Below, piece after piece: positions 1 to 5,639 of a stretch of 11,487 bases of DNA. The stretch is taken from NCBI GenBank assembly GCA_002689905.1, contig NZIN01000056.1, positions 1 to 11,487 on the forward strand. The letters are read 5' to 3'. The stretch comes from Rickettsiales bacterium. Lineage in GTDB: Bacteria; Pseudomonadota; Alphaproteobacteria; TMED109. A program made the position numbers and the translations under genes. The notes below the pieces were generated by a model, which was not told the origin of the DNA, did not search any database, and saw only the letters and a list, made by a program, of their open reading frames with translations. Numbering within the stretch: the stretch's first letter is position 1; every line of letters starts with the position of its first letter.

Positions 1-10
1 AGATTAAGAT

Positions 11-211
11 ATGATTAAAAATAATAAAACAATACAAGTAAGAATAAAAAAGTGGTCAACCCATTGGGCTGTCAAAATCTTCGACCAAGGAGTCGATGCA
101 GAAGGCAACGAACGCCCAAGAGTTCGCACTGCTTCAAGCGAGTCTCATCTCAATAGAATCATGCGAGATGAAGGTCTCAATCAATTCCGTTTTAATGTTG
201 TCTTTCAATAA
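11..211 (+). CDS. Small basic protein, 66 aa, unknown function
   Basis: I do not recognise this protein. It begins with a basic stretch (IQVRIKKWSTHWAVKIF) of alternating hydrophobic and charged residues that suggests beta strands, followed by a more helical, Arg-rich second half. The ATG lies so near the window edge that its promoter is mostly cut off; the AT-rich bases before it (AGATTAAGAT) could be the end of a -10 region of the close-to-ATG kind used by genes further on. The next gene starts 10 nt after the stop, so the two are probably co-transcribed. Confidence 0.65.
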   Translation: MIKNNKTIQVRIKKWSTHWAVKIFDQGVDAEGNERPRVRTASSESHLNRIMRDEGLNQFRFNVVFQ

Positions 212-221
212 TAAAAAAATT

Positions 222-413
222 ATGACAAAATCCGAAATTGAAGCAAACATCTCCCACCTTCACGCCCACCTTGCCGAGTCCGCTGATCTCAGCGAGGCTG
301 ACAAAGTTGCTCTTCGCAACGGAATCGGCGAACTCGAGGACAAGCTCACTCTCCTCGACTTCCAAAACGAGGGCGAGGATTTTGACTTCGGTCATCATTC
401 CGAATGGGAGTGA
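222..413 (+). CDS. Small acidic helical protein, 63 aa
   Basis: Start chosen at ATG 222 (MTKSEIEANISHLHAHL) rather than the upstream in-frame start at 96, because 96 lies deep inside the preceding gene. The product is a predicted helical hairpin: a first helix (about residues 3-20), a break near SADLSEAD, a second helix ending in GELEDKLTLLD, and an acidic tail rich in Asp, Glu and His. There is no Shine-Dalgarno sequence; the ATG follows AAAAAAATT, the same A-rich context seen before 1445, 5601 and 7129. It ends with TGA. No function is assigned. Confidence 0.7.
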   Translation: MTKSEIEANISHLHAHLAESADLSEADKVALRNGIGELEDKLTLLDFQNEGEDFDFGHHSEWE

Positions 414-431
414 AAATAATTAAAATAAAGC

Positions 432-460
432 TTGACTTGTTAAAATAAATTCATTAGTAT
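432..460 (+). promoter_or_regulatory. Sigma-70-like promoter, leaderless, for 467
   Basis: TTGACT (432-437), 17-bp spacer, TAGTAT (455-460). Six bases separate the -10 box from ATG 467, so transcription should begin at or next to the A of the start codon. Confidence 0.8.
439..459 (+). repeat. 21-bp promoter segment repeated at 7994
   Basis: The spacer and most of the -10 box of the promoter for 467 recur exactly at 7994-8014 in the same orientation. The second copy has lost recognisable -35 and -10 boxes. Confidence 0.75.
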
Positions 461-466
461 AGTAAA

Positions 467-724
467 ATGTTAAATACTTCAAATAGAAATGTTCCCACTC
501 GCAGAGTCGAGTTTCAAAATGTCACTATCCAAGTTGTTGATAGGCTCAAAAGTAACCCATCCGAACAACGGACTTACAAGATGCGAGTAAGTGCTGACCT
601 TGACCAAGAGCTAAATCATGCTTGGGCTTTCGGGCGAGCCGATTGGGATAATAACCCTTGGGAAGTTATGTCAGTAGCAATCCTTCACTCCTTCATCGAC
701 TCAACCGAGCAATATCTTTACTAA
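467..724 (+). CDS. Hypothetical protein, 85 aa, Trp-rich C-terminal half
   Basis: I do not recognise the family. The N-terminal third is polar; residues 14-27 (RVEFQNVTIQVVDR) read as beta strands; the second half carries three Trp residues in HAWAFGRADWDNNPW and ends in a helix (MSVAILHSFI). The start is fixed by the promoter, whose -10 box ends 6 nt before this ATG; nothing upstream in frame would be transcribed. The gene stands alone between two promoters, so it is probably a single-gene unit. Confidence 0.75.
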   Translation: MLNTSNRNVPTRRVEFQNVTIQVVDRLKSNPSEQRTYKMRVSADLDQELNHAWAFGRADWDNNPWEVMSVAILHSFIDSTEQYLY

Positions 725-730
725 AAAAGC

Positions 731-759
731 TTGACTCTTAAAACTTTTTAAAGCATAAT
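731..759 (+). promoter_or_regulatory. Sigma-70-like promoter, leaderless, for 767
   Basis: TTGACT (731-736), 17-bp spacer, CATAAT (754-759), then 7 nt to ATG 767. The promoter fills the short gap after the stop codon of the preceding gene. Confidence 0.8.
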
Positions 760-766
760 ACATAAT

Positions 767-955
767 ATGAAATTGATTAACATAGAAAAAAACCAAAACC
801 TCAGCGAATGGTTAAATGTTCGCATCTTCGGCAAAGTTGTCGAAACTGAAAAATCTCTTGCTTTGGCAATGGAAAAAGCAAAAGAGTTGCAAGCTCAAGA
901 ACAAGCTAATACTCGCACACCTTTTATCATAATAGTAAATCAGAACGCAAAATGA
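767..955 (+). CDS. Hypothetical protein, 62 aa
   Basis: Short strand-like N-terminus, a central charged helix (about residues 28-47, EKSLALAMEKAKELQAQEQA) and a hydrophobic C-terminal strand (TPFIIIVNQN). Unknown function. First gene of a probable three-gene unit: its TGA stop overlaps the ATG of the next gene (ATGA at 952-955), and that gene overlaps 1131 in the same way, which points to translational coupling. The start is set by the promoter directly upstream. Confidence 0.75.
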   Translation: MKLINIEKNQNLSEWLNVRIFGKVVETEKSLALAMEKAKELQAQEQANTRTPFIIIVNQNAK

Positions 956-1134
956 AAATAATAAAAGAACAAATTGATAACCTCACCGAAACCTTGCAAA
1001 AATTAACAATGCAAAGAATTCATGCCCTCAGGATGGGAAACGCAAAAGAAGCCGAAGCAATTCGATCCGTTCAGGTTGACATTGACAACAGAGTTGTACA
1101 ATTAGAGCGAGCAATAAGGCTCATCAGGTCATGA
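952..1134 (+). CDS. Predicted coiled-coil protein, 60 aa
   Basis: Almost entirely helical with heptad-like spacing of Ile and Leu (IIKEQIDNLTETLQKL, then VQVDIDNRVVQLERAIRLI), so it is likely a short coiled coil that oligomerises or binds a partner. No Shine-Dalgarno sequence; the ATG sits in an ATGA overlap with the previous gene, and its own TGA overlaps the start of the 25-aa membrane peptide at 1131. No family recognised. Confidence 0.7.
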   Translation: MKIIKEQIDNLTETLQKLTMQRIHALRMGNAKEAEAIRSVQVDIDNRVVQLERAIRLIRS

Positions 1135-1208
1135 CTTGGGACATTGTACTATTCTTGCCTTGGATTGGCGTATTCTACATAATGTTTTCAGATCTTTTCT
1201 TGTCATAA
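1131..1208 (+). CDS. Single-pass membrane microprotein, 25 aa
   Basis: The reading frame starts in an ATGA overlap with the coiled-coil gene and encodes a peptide beginning MTWDIVLFLPWIGVFYIM. Nearly all of it is hydrophobic and it could form one transmembrane helix. Coupled position and composition support it; its small size keeps the call uncertain. The TAA stop lies inside the left half-site of the repeat element at 1205. Similar hydrophobic microproteins occur at 2345 and 8082. Confidence 0.45.
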   Translation: MTWDIVLFLPWIGVFYIMFSDLFLS

Positions 1209-1286
1209 AGCACTGATATACAAAGGCTTAGGGCACGGAGCGCCCCTGCCGGCTGTGCCGGAAGTCCCTAATAATAAGCAACTTAC
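1205..1286. repeat. 82-bp dyad element, copy 1
   Basis: Two inverted 29-bp sites (1205-1233 on plus, 1258-1286 on minus) flank a 24-bp GC-rich core (1234-1257). Each site reads GTAAR-like, four variable bases, an AT-rich 5-mer, then ATCAANGACTTMCGG-like. Read on the minus strand the core begins CACAGCCGGCAGGGGC, as in copies 2 and 4. The left site overlaps the stop codon of the membrane microprotein. Sequence from the element to 1444 carries no convincing gene; an open frame without a good start ends at 1365. Confidence 0.85.
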
Positions 1287-1377
1287 AACAAAATTGATAC
1301 AGATTTCGTGCCAACTTCGCAAGAAAATCGTAATAGAATTGTGCAAAAAGATAGTTGAAAGGTAAGTGAGAAAAAGC

Positions 1378-1406
1378 TTGCAATTTAACCCTTTGTGTGT
1401 TACATT
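1378..1406 (+). promoter_or_regulatory. Probable promoter for 1445
   Basis: TTGCAA (1378-1383), 17-bp spacer, TACATT (1401-1406). Unlike most promoters here it would give a leader of about 32 nt, ending in CTAAAAATT before the ATG. The DUF932 gene has a leader of about the same length and ending. Confidence 0.5.
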
Positions 1407-1444
1407 GTATGTATAAGATAAATTAAATACTAACACTAAAAATT

Positions 1445-1648
1445 ATGTCATCATTACAAATAAAATTCCGAATTGAAGAGGTTCAAAGAAATCTCCGTCA
1501 CGCTACCGACTCGCAAGAGATCGCTCAACTTGAGAAAGATCTGAAAGATTGGAAACGCCATTTGCATGATGCCGAAATGATTGAGTTTGAGGAGCGTGTT
1601 GGCTTTAAGTCAATGGAGCGAAATGCCGGTGTTTGGGGCGAGCGATAA
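1445..1648 (+). CDS. Small helical (coiled-coil) protein, 67 aa
   Basis: Predicted two-helix protein: an N-terminal helix (IKFRIEEVQRNLRHA), a short turn at TDSQE, and a second long charged helix through LEKDLKDWKRHLHDAEM, with a Gly-rich tail. Unknown family. It is the first gene after the copy 1 repeat element and starts in the A-rich, Shine-Dalgarno-free context AAAAATTATG. It resembles its neighbours at 1688, 1906 and 2146 in size and helical-hairpin design, which may reflect distant paralogy. Confidence 0.7.
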   Translation: MSSLQIKFRIEEVQRNLRHATDSQEIAQLEKDLKDWKRHLHDAEMIEFEERVGFKSMERNAGVWGER

Positions 1649-1653
1649 AAAGC

Positions 1654-1681
1654 TTGACACAAAAAATCAATCTGTTAATAT
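1654..1681 (+). promoter_or_regulatory. Sigma-70-like promoter, leaderless, for 1688
   Basis: TTGACA (1654-1659), 16-bp spacer, TAATAT (1676-1681), then 6 nt to the ATG. The surrounding TAATATATAGT makes the exact -10 register uncertain. Confidence 0.7.
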
Positions 1682-1687
1682 ATAGTT

Positions 1688-1876
1688 ATGGATAAAGGAA
1701 TTCAACTCATCAAAAAAGTTAAAGCCGATATCTTCTTTCATCAAGAAGTTATCAGAAACGAGAGCAATCCGGCAATTGTTGCGATCTCTAAAGATTTGCT
1801 AAAACAAAATCAAAATTGGCTTGCCGAATGGGATTTGCAAAATAAAGTTGCAATGCAAAGAAATAGCTTGACCTAA
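1688..1876 (+). CDS. Small helical protein, 62 aa
   Basis: Helical hairpin: helix one about residues 3-22 (KGIQLIKKVKADIFFHQEV), a loop with RNESNPAI, then helix two with two Trp residues (NQNWLAEWDLQNK). No family recognised. The gene has its own leaderless promoter, and its final codons (S-L-T-stop, AGCTTGACCTAA) contain the -35 box of the next promoter. Confidence 0.7.
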   Translation: MDKGIQLIKKVKADIFFHQEVIRNESNPAIVAISKDLLKQNQNWLAEWDLQNKVAMQRNSLT

Positions 1877-1896
1877 ATCAATTTTTAAACTAGAAT
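1868..1896 (+). promoter_or_regulatory. Sigma-70-like promoter for 1906, inside the end of 1688-1876
   Basis: TTGACC (1868-1873) is coding sequence for the last residues of the upstream gene; 17-bp spacer; TAGAAT (1891-1896); 9 nt to ATG 1906. Predicted leader of 0-3 nt. Confidence 0.75.
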
Positions 1897-1905
1897 TATA
1901 TAATT

Positions 1906-2115
1906 ATGATAGAAAATCAAAAAGCAAACTTCCCTGAGTTAGATCTCGCAATTAAAATGTCTAAGATAGAAGGCAACCTCCGCTTTCTCGCTTCTTGCTC
2001 TGAAAAAGTAAGCGAATGGACTCCGAGCTTTACGCAAGCAGAAACTATTCTCGAATCGCTTGGACAAATCCAAACGCTCAGAAAAGAATTTAACGAATTC
2101 GTAAAAAAACCTTGA
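1906..2115 (+). CDS. Small helical protein, 69 aa
   Basis: Mostly helical: DLAIKMSKIEGNLRFLASC, a break around SEWTPSFT, then a second helix (AETILESLGQIQTLRKEFNEF). One Cys, no motif I can name. Its TGA stop is part of the -35 box TTGACT of the next promoter, so gene end and promoter are fused. Long minus-strand frames across it are antisense shadows. Confidence 0.7.
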   Translation: MIENQKANFPELDLAIKMSKIEGNLRFLASCSEKVSEWTPSFTQAETILESLGQIQTLRKEFNEFVKKP

Positions 2116-2139
2116 CTCAATACTAAAATCTGCCATAAT
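2112..2139 (+). promoter_or_regulatory. Sigma-70-like promoter for 2146, -35 box contains a stop codon
   Basis: TTGACT (2112-2117) includes the TGA stop of 1906-2115; 16-bp spacer; CATAAT (2134-2139); 6 nt to ATG 2146. Leaderless mRNA predicted. Confidence 0.8.
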
Positions 2140-2145
2140 AGAATC

Positions 2146-2343
2146 ATGAAAGAACGAAAAAAAGAACTCACTAAAATCATTCACGAACACAACGAGCTTG
2201 CCGAAAAAGGTTGCGTTGAGTCTCAGCAAATCGTCATCAATGCTCAAATCGAGCTTGACGATCTTGCCGACAGAGAGCTTGCTCAAAAGTTTACAGAGCA
2301 ACAAGACTATGACTACGGATTCCACGACCAATACGACCAATAA
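2146..2343 (+). CDS. Small charged helical protein, 65 aa, acidic aromatic tail
   Basis: Strongly basic start (MKERKKELTKII) then two helices separated near AEKGCVESQQ, the second being acidic (AQIELDDLADRELAQ), with a tail rich in Asp, Tyr and Gln (DYDYGFHDQYDQ). No known family recognised. The membrane microprotein at 2345 starts 1 nt after its stop codon and 2419 follows with overlap, making a likely three-gene unit from one leaderless promoter. Confidence 0.7.
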   Translation: MKERKKELTKIIHEHNELAEKGCVESQQIVINAQIELDDLADRELAQKFTEQQDYDYGFHDQYDQ

Positions 2344-2344
2344 T

Positions 2345-2419
2345 ATGGAAATCATAAGCATTTTAGTGGTTGTAGCATTAACTAGCATCACAAAAGAATT
2401 AATCAATCCATCATTATAA
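2345..2419 (+). CDS. Single-pass membrane microprotein, 24 aa
   Basis: Starts just after the previous stop and ends in a TAATG overlap with the next ATG. The peptide starts MEIISILVVVALTSITKEL: a hydrophobic stretch suited to a membrane helix with a short polar tail. Tight coupling on both sides supports translation, though a peptide this small could be a chance frame. Compare 1131-1208 and 8082-8150. Confidence 0.45.
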   Translation: MEIISILVVVALTSITKELINPSL

Positions 2420-2727
2420 TGAGAAAAGTAACACAACAAATAAAAAAAGCATTTGAAAACCGCCAAGCGAAAACCGTTGGCAATACTCACACCGACGGCA
2501 ACACCGTTTGGCTACATGGCAACGCCATTGTAAAGCGAGACGCAAGCGGTTTTGTGATATGGTCACTTGCTGGCTGGAATACTCCAACCACTCGCGAGCG
2601 AGTAAACGGAATAGTCAATGCCGGAGTACATCAGGTCAACTTTGAGCCTGTCTTAAATGGTCATAAAATTCACCCATCCGACTGGTTTGCCGTGCCTAAT
2701 CAAAACACAGAATCACTTGTGTTCTAA
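2419..2727 (+). CDS. Conserved phage-type protein of unknown function, 102 aa
   Basis: A basic N-terminal helix (VTQQIKKAFENRQ) is followed by a beta-rich region with the motif run NTVWLHGNAIVKR (about residues 29-41) and SLAGWNTPTTRERVNGIV (about 49-66). From memory, the pattern of LHGN, then LAGW and TTRERxN, occurs in many small phage and plasmid proteins of unknown function; I cannot confirm this here. The TAATG overlap couples it to the microprotein upstream. The TAA stop lies in the first half-site of repeat copy 2. It is the last plus-strand gene of the window. Confidence 0.75.
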   Translation: MRKVTQQIKKAFENRQAKTVGNTHTDGNTVWLHGNAIVKRDASGFVIWSLAGWNTPTTRERVNGIVNAGVHQVNFEPVLNGHKIHPSDWFAVPNQNTESLVF

Positions 2728-2805
2728 GTAGCACATAATCAACGACTTCCGGCACAGCCGGCAGGGGCAATCTGTTTCACAAACCCTTGATAATAACGCA
2801 CTTAC
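2724..2805. repeat. 82-bp dyad element, copy 2
   Basis: Left site 2724-2752 (plus), core 2753-2776 beginning CACAGCCGGCAGGGGC, right site 2777-2805 (minus). The left site overlaps the stop codon of 2419-2727. The element lies at the convergence of plus- and minus-strand genes. Confidence 0.85.
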
Positions 2806-2824
2806 AGAACAGACAAGGGGGGCC

Positions 2825-2853
2825 GCAAGCCCTTGAAAATCAAGGACTTACGT
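2825..2853 (+). repeat. Solitary 29-bp site beside copy 2
   Basis: A further copy of the 29-bp site (GCAAG at the start, ATCAAGGACTTACGT at the end) lies 19 bp beyond copy 2, pointing away from it, with no partner downstream. It contains the small hairpin CCTTGA-AAA-TCAAGG. Confidence 0.75.
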
Positions 2854-2865
2854 ATGATTAAAAAT

Positions 2866-2905
2866 TATTCTATTTGGCTATTTAGCTATTCTATTTGGCT
2901 ATTTA
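2866..2905. repeat. Tandem duplication of a 19-bp AT-rich unit
   Basis: TATTCTATTTGGCTATTTA occurs at 2866-2884 and again at 2887-2905 with a 2-bp gap. It lies between the solitary site and the 3' end of the minus-strand gene 2924-3133. A loosely similar sequence (TATATTTGGCTTATTTGCC) follows copy 5 near 8061-8079. Confidence 0.8.
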
Positions 2906-2923
2906 TCTTTTGTGATTATATAA

Positions 2924-3133
2924 TTAGACATAGTCGGCATGAGCATATAACTTTCCTTCTGTATAGTTAGCTTTTTTTGTTATGTCAATAAAGTTTTTTG
3001 CTTTGACATTTGCCATAACGCAAGCTCGACCTAATACCTTTTCGTCGTTTTCTAATACTCTTCTTGCTTCTACTTCAGCAATCACAGGCACTTTATCGTT
3101 AGATAATGTTAAGATAAATTTTGTCTTTTTCAT
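2924..3133 (-). CDS. Hypothetical protein, 69 aa
   Basis: Not recognised. The sequence suggests a small alpha/beta fold: strand KTKFILTLSN, strand VPVIAEVEARRVL, a central stretch with one Cys (GRACVMANVKAKNFI) and a polar C-terminus ending in HADYV. The start is fixed by a promoter whose -10 box (TATAAT) ends 6 nt before the ATG. The gene is convergent with the plus-strand block. Confidence 0.7.
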   Translation of the reverse strand: MKKTKFILTLSNDKVPVIAEVEARRVLENDEKVLGRACVMANVKAKNFIDITKKANYTEGKLYAHADYV

Positions 3134-3139
3134 AACTTA

Positions 3140-3167
3140 ATTATATCAGGTTGAGATTAAGAGTCAA
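3140..3167 (-). promoter_or_regulatory. Leaderless promoter for 2924-3133
   Basis: On the minus strand TTGACT (3167-3162), 16-bp spacer, perfect TATAAT (3145-3140), 6 nt to ATG. The -35 box lies within the last codons of the GP88 gene (I-D-S-stop). Confidence 0.8.
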
Positions 3168-3894
3168 TACCTTCTTGCACAAAACCTGTCGCATCCTTCT
3201 TTGCCATGCCTTTTTCGATAAGCCCAACAACAACGCCACGCTTGTCAAGAAAACGCAAGTCAGTATCATCACCATTGACAACTTCGTAACCTTTCCAAGT
3301 TTTGGGCAACTGATTGCGAAATACTACCGCAACATTGCCACCCATAGCAAGAACCATCTCGCACTTCTTGTCGTTGTGTTCACTACGAGAAAAGGTTAAA
3401 TGATAATTGGAAGGAAACTTTGCTTCGCCTTTGACGAATGGCTTGTCAAGAAAAGAACACATTCTCTTGAATGACTTTGTATAGTCATAAAATTGCACAC
3501 CATTGAAGTGTTTGAAAATGTTTGCACTCTTGTACAAGAGAACATCTTCCCATGCAATGTCACTAGTAAGATTGAGACGGAAAACAGCTTGCATTTCTTT
3601 CTTGAGAGCCGAGCGGTAAGTGCTTGTAATCTCTTTGCATAGCTTAGTCATAAACTCAGTTTTACGCTCAAAGAACAACTTTGTCTTCGCAATGCGTGAT
3701 TGTTGAACGCTATTCATTTGACCACGACCTGCTGTGTTGAGGCAAGATGCCGTGCATCCTTTGGAACGCCATTGGCAGACTTCGTAGCCCGCAAGATTGG
3801 CTGGAGCAAGATGAATGCCTTTCGTGATGTAACCCATTTTCTCGCCTTTGAGAATTTTTTGATTACCTGATGTGAGAAGTGTTGTTTTAATCAT
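3157..3894 (-). CDS. GP88-type phage protein, 245 aa
   Basis: I recognise this as a member of the phage 'gene product 88' (GP88) group, whose biochemical role is not known to me. The hallmark is the Cys-rich block near the N-terminus: Cys40, Cys47 and Cys51 in YEVCQWRSKGCTASCLNTAG, followed by GRG and QSRIAKT. Three closely spaced Cys could bind a metal or an iron-sulfur cluster; that is inference. Further on are VFRLNLTSDIAWED (about residue 104), FYDYTKSF (about 136), HLTFSRSEHND (about 166) and a C-terminal part near GDDTDLRFLD. The length of 245 aa and continuous motifs suggest an intact protein. The start follows a strong leaderless promoter, so Met1 is used rather than Met20. The -35 box for the next gene is inside its last codons. 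Confidence 0.8.
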   Translation of the reverse strand: MIKTTLLTSGNQKILKGEKMGYITKGIHLAPANLAGYEVCQWRSKGCTASCLNTAGRGQMNSVQQSRIAKTKLFFERKTEFMTKLCKEITSTYRSALKKEMQAVFRLNLTSDIAWEDVLLYKSANIFKHFNGVQFYDYTKSFKRMCSFLDKPFVKGEAKFPSNYHLTFSRSEHNDKKCEMVLAMGGNVAVVFRNQLPKTWKGYEVVNGDDTDLRFLDKRGVVVGLIEKGMAKKDATGFVQEGIDS

Positions 3895-3900
3895 GATACT

Positions 3901-3929
3901 ATACTAATGGAAATAAATTAATCTGTCAA
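3901..3929 (-). promoter_or_regulatory. Leaderless promoter for the GP88 gene
   Basis: TTGACA (3929-3924), 17-bp spacer, TAGTAT (3906-3901), 6 nt to the ATG at 3894. Confidence 0.85.
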
Positions 3930-3932
3930 GCA

Positions 3933-4334
3933 TTAATAACGCTCGACTAGAACTTTGTCTTGGTAAAGCTTACAAAAACTACTGAGCCACCTTGGCTTTT
4001 TGTTTTCGACATCTACAAAAGAAGTATACTTGTATGGATTATATGTAATCTCAATCATGTCAACCCATCCGTGCCATACCTCCATCATAGGAAAGCGAAG
4101 AAAACCTGAAATTCCGGCATGAACATTCTTACTCTTTTCTCGAATCACACGCTCACGACCTTTTTGATTGACTTTCATTACTCCTGAATATATACAAATT
4201 GGAGATCCATCCGAATGAGCTTTAACCAGTCCATCCTGGCGAATACTCCAGCAATTCTTGTGAAGGTTTTTATATACGAACACCCTTCGATCATAGTCGA
4301 TGTCGTAACGAGAGTCTGTTTTTGTTCTAATCAT
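3933..4334 (-). CDS. Conserved hypothetical protein, 133 aa (KNVHA motif)
   Basis: Beta-rich protein. Near the N-terminus VYKNLHKNCWSIRQDGLVKAH is followed at about residues 59-77 by GRERVIREKSKNVHAGISG. From memory the combination YxNLHKxCxS with GRxRVxRExxKNVHA is shared by a group of small proteins of unknown function in phages and bacteria; I cannot verify this here. The C-terminal half contains an aromatic stretch (VWHGWVDMIEITYNPYKYTSF). The start is set by the leaderless promoter. The GP88 promoter begins just after its stop codon. Confidence 0.75.
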   Translation of the reverse strand: MIRTKTDSRYDIDYDRRVFVYKNLHKNCWSIRQDGLVKAHSDGSPICIYSGVMKVNQKGRERVIREKSKNVHAGISGFLRFPMMEVWHGWVDMIEITYNPYKYTSFVDVENKKPRWLSSFCKLYQDKVLVERY

Positions 4335-4340
4335 ATCTAT

Positions 4341-4368
4341 ATAATAACATATGGAGTTGGTATGTCAA
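4341..4368 (-). promoter_or_regulatory. Leaderless promoter with upstream A-tract, for 3933-4334
   Basis: TTGACA (4368-4363), about 16-bp spacer, TATTAT (4346-4341), 6 nt to ATG 4334. It is preceded by a run of eight A residues and GTG on the transcribed strand, a possible UP element shared with the promoters at 7854 and 10858. Confidence 0.75.
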
Positions 4369-4384
4369 CACTTTTTTTTATAGC

Positions 4385-4466
4385 GTAAACATATGAAAAT
4401 CAAAGACTTACGGAATAAACTGCCCGGCCGGCCTGACCCCTAAGTCCTTGACGATTAAGGGTTTAC
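4385..4466. repeat. 82-bp dyad element, copy 3
   Basis: Left site 4385-4413 (plus; ends ATCAAAGACTTACGG), core 4414-4437 (minus strand begins GTCAGGCCGGCCGGGC), right site 4438-4466 (minus). The core has drifted most but keeps length 24 and the GGCCGG palindrome. It lies between the terminator of the DUF932 operon and the promoter for 3933-4334. Confidence 0.85.
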
Positions 4467-4487
4467 AGTACAATTGATTTGTGCAAT

Positions 4488-4514
4488 AAAAAAGCCCTTG
4501 GTTTCCCAAGGGCT
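4488..4514 (-). terminator. Rho-independent terminator of the DUF932 operon
   Basis: On the minus strand AGCCCTTGG, GAAA tetraloop, CCAAGGGCT, then six T. A 9-bp perfect stem with GNRA loop about 30 nt after the stop of 4545-4772. Confidence 0.92.
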
Positions 4515-4544
4515 ATTTGGAGTTTTGGCTAAAGCCTATTCAGC

Positions 4545-4772
4545 TTAGGCACTTGCACGCTTGAAAAAGCGAGAAGCAACTTTGGCACGAATGACCCTTG
4601 CACGATTAACACGACGCTCGCCTCCATTGGTATCCTTAAAGCGGATAACATTAGAATTGTAGTCATGAACTTTAGCGGAGTAAAGTTCTCTTTTGAGACC
4701 ATTCTTAAGAAGAACGGAAACAAACCGACCTTTGCGTGCGTCTAAGACTTCGTTAAGATTACGACATTTCAT
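4545..4772 (-). CDS. Small basic protein, 75 aa, possible SH3-like barrel
   Basis: Unknown function. After a short helix (NLNEVLDAR) come alternating beta strands: GRFVSVLLKNGLKRELYSAK, NVIRFKDTNGG, ERRVNRARVIRAKVAS, and a basic tail (RFFKRASA). The strand pattern and positive charge fit a small SH3-like or nucleic-acid-binding barrel; this is inference from sequence alone. It is the second gene of the DUF932 operon, 31 nt after the DUF932 stop, with a Shine-Dalgarno-like AAAGGAA about 10 nt before the ATG. The terminator follows. Confidence 0.75.
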   Translation of the reverse strand: MKCRNLNEVLDARKGRFVSVLLKNGLKRELYSAKVHDYNSNVIRFKDTNGGERRVNRARVIRAKVASRFFKRASA

Positions 4773-4803
4773 GATATATGGTTCCTTTGGTTGATGATTA
4801 AAA

Positions 4804-5601
4804 TTAAGCTACAAGCTCGACTTGCTCGACACCTGCGACAGGATCGAAAGCATTGTGAAAGATTTCAGAGCGTTTGGGCAAGTGCATTACATTGCGTCCT
4901 TTGCTGACTTCCGTGAAAGCATTGTACAATGAATTGAGATTGCGATCTTGAAAAACTTTGTGATCAGAATCTTTCCATTGCTCCCATGCTTGGGCAAGAG
5001 TGGACTTTCCAATAAGGTTGGTCTTGATTCCTGCTTCGTACACATCGAAAATAAGATGTTGTGCTTCACGATCATTCACGGCAATTTCTTTGTATGCGTC
5101 AACTCTTTTGTTTTGATGCGTCCACATTGGAATAAGATGCTCAGTGATTTTTTGCACACGATCAAGAAGCTCCTTGCGAACTTCGCCAACATGCTTACGA
5201 GTAAACACGACATCGTTATGAAAAACAAGGTTATCGCAAATGAATGGTGCATCACCTGCACATAAACCTGCTGCGAAAAGTTTGTCATGCGAGTTACGCA
5301 TTCCAACTACACAACCACGCTCTTTGCCGTTGTCGGCAATTTCTGCGTGATGAACTTGAAACATGCCGAAGTAGTGTTCTCCTGCTTTGGTTAGGTTGTG
5401 GCATTCGTTTACGATCTCAAAACCTTTTTCTTCAAGAGTGTTGCGAGTAACATCTACAACGCTTGCGTGAGGAACAGGTTTCCACCGATTGGTTGATTGT
5501 GGAGTTGGAACTCTGCGAACAGAATCCATTTCCACGACATTTGATTTTGAGCCACAAATTCTAAGATTGAGGCGAGGGATTGATTGCGTGTTTTCTAACA
5601 T
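4804..5601 (-). CDS. DUF932 family phage/plasmid protein, 265 aa
   Basis: Recognised as a DUF932 protein, common on phages and plasmids and without a settled function. The most diagnostic block is about residues 100-131: GMRNSHDKLFAAGLCAGDAPF then CDNLVFHNDV and RKHVG. It is preceded by a beta-rich region with GEHYFGMFQVHHAEI. The C-terminal third is helical, with a Trp-containing segment (TLAQAWEQWKDSDHKVF) and NLNSLYNAFTEVSKG, as expected for the family. The length appears complete. Met1 is used because the promoter's predicted start site lies about 32 nt upstream. There is no Shine-Dalgarno sequence; the ATG follows AAAAAATT. Confidence 0.87.
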   Translation of the reverse strand: MLENTQSIPRLNLRICGSKSNVVEMDSVRRVPTPQSTNRWKPVPHASVVDVTRNTLEEKGFEIVNECHNLTKAGEHYFGMFQVHHAEIADNGKERGCVVGMRNSHDKLFAAGLCAGDAPFICDNLVFHNDVVFTRKHVGEVRKELLDRVQKITEHLIPMWTHQNKRVDAYKEIAVNDREAQHLIFDVYEAGIKTNLIGKSTLAQAWEQWKDSDHKVFQDRNLNSLYNAFTEVSKGRNVMHLPKRSEIFHNAFDPVAGVEQVELVA

Positions 5602-5639
5602 AATTTTTTAAGTTTAGGATTTTCGATTGTTATGATATA

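Noticed and set aside
560..600. Possible extra 29-bp site around GGACTTACAAG
   Set aside because: Only the GACTTAC part matches; the left half, AT-rich middle and GC core are absent, and it lies within the coding sequence of 467-724.
1203..1436. 77-codon minus-strand frame through repeat copy 1
   Set aside because: It crosses the dyad element and the promoter region of 1445; no initiation signals. A plus-strand open frame ending at 1365 likewise lacks a start.
1939..2490. 183-codon minus-strand frame
   Set aside because: Antisense to four plus-strand genes that have their own promoters; the Phe/Leu/Ser-rich translation is typical of a shadow of Glu/Lys-rich genes.
3151..3399. Plus-strand frame of 82 codons, and a similar one at 4948-5265
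   Set aside because: Antisense shadows of the GP88 and DUF932 genes, which have clear family motifs.
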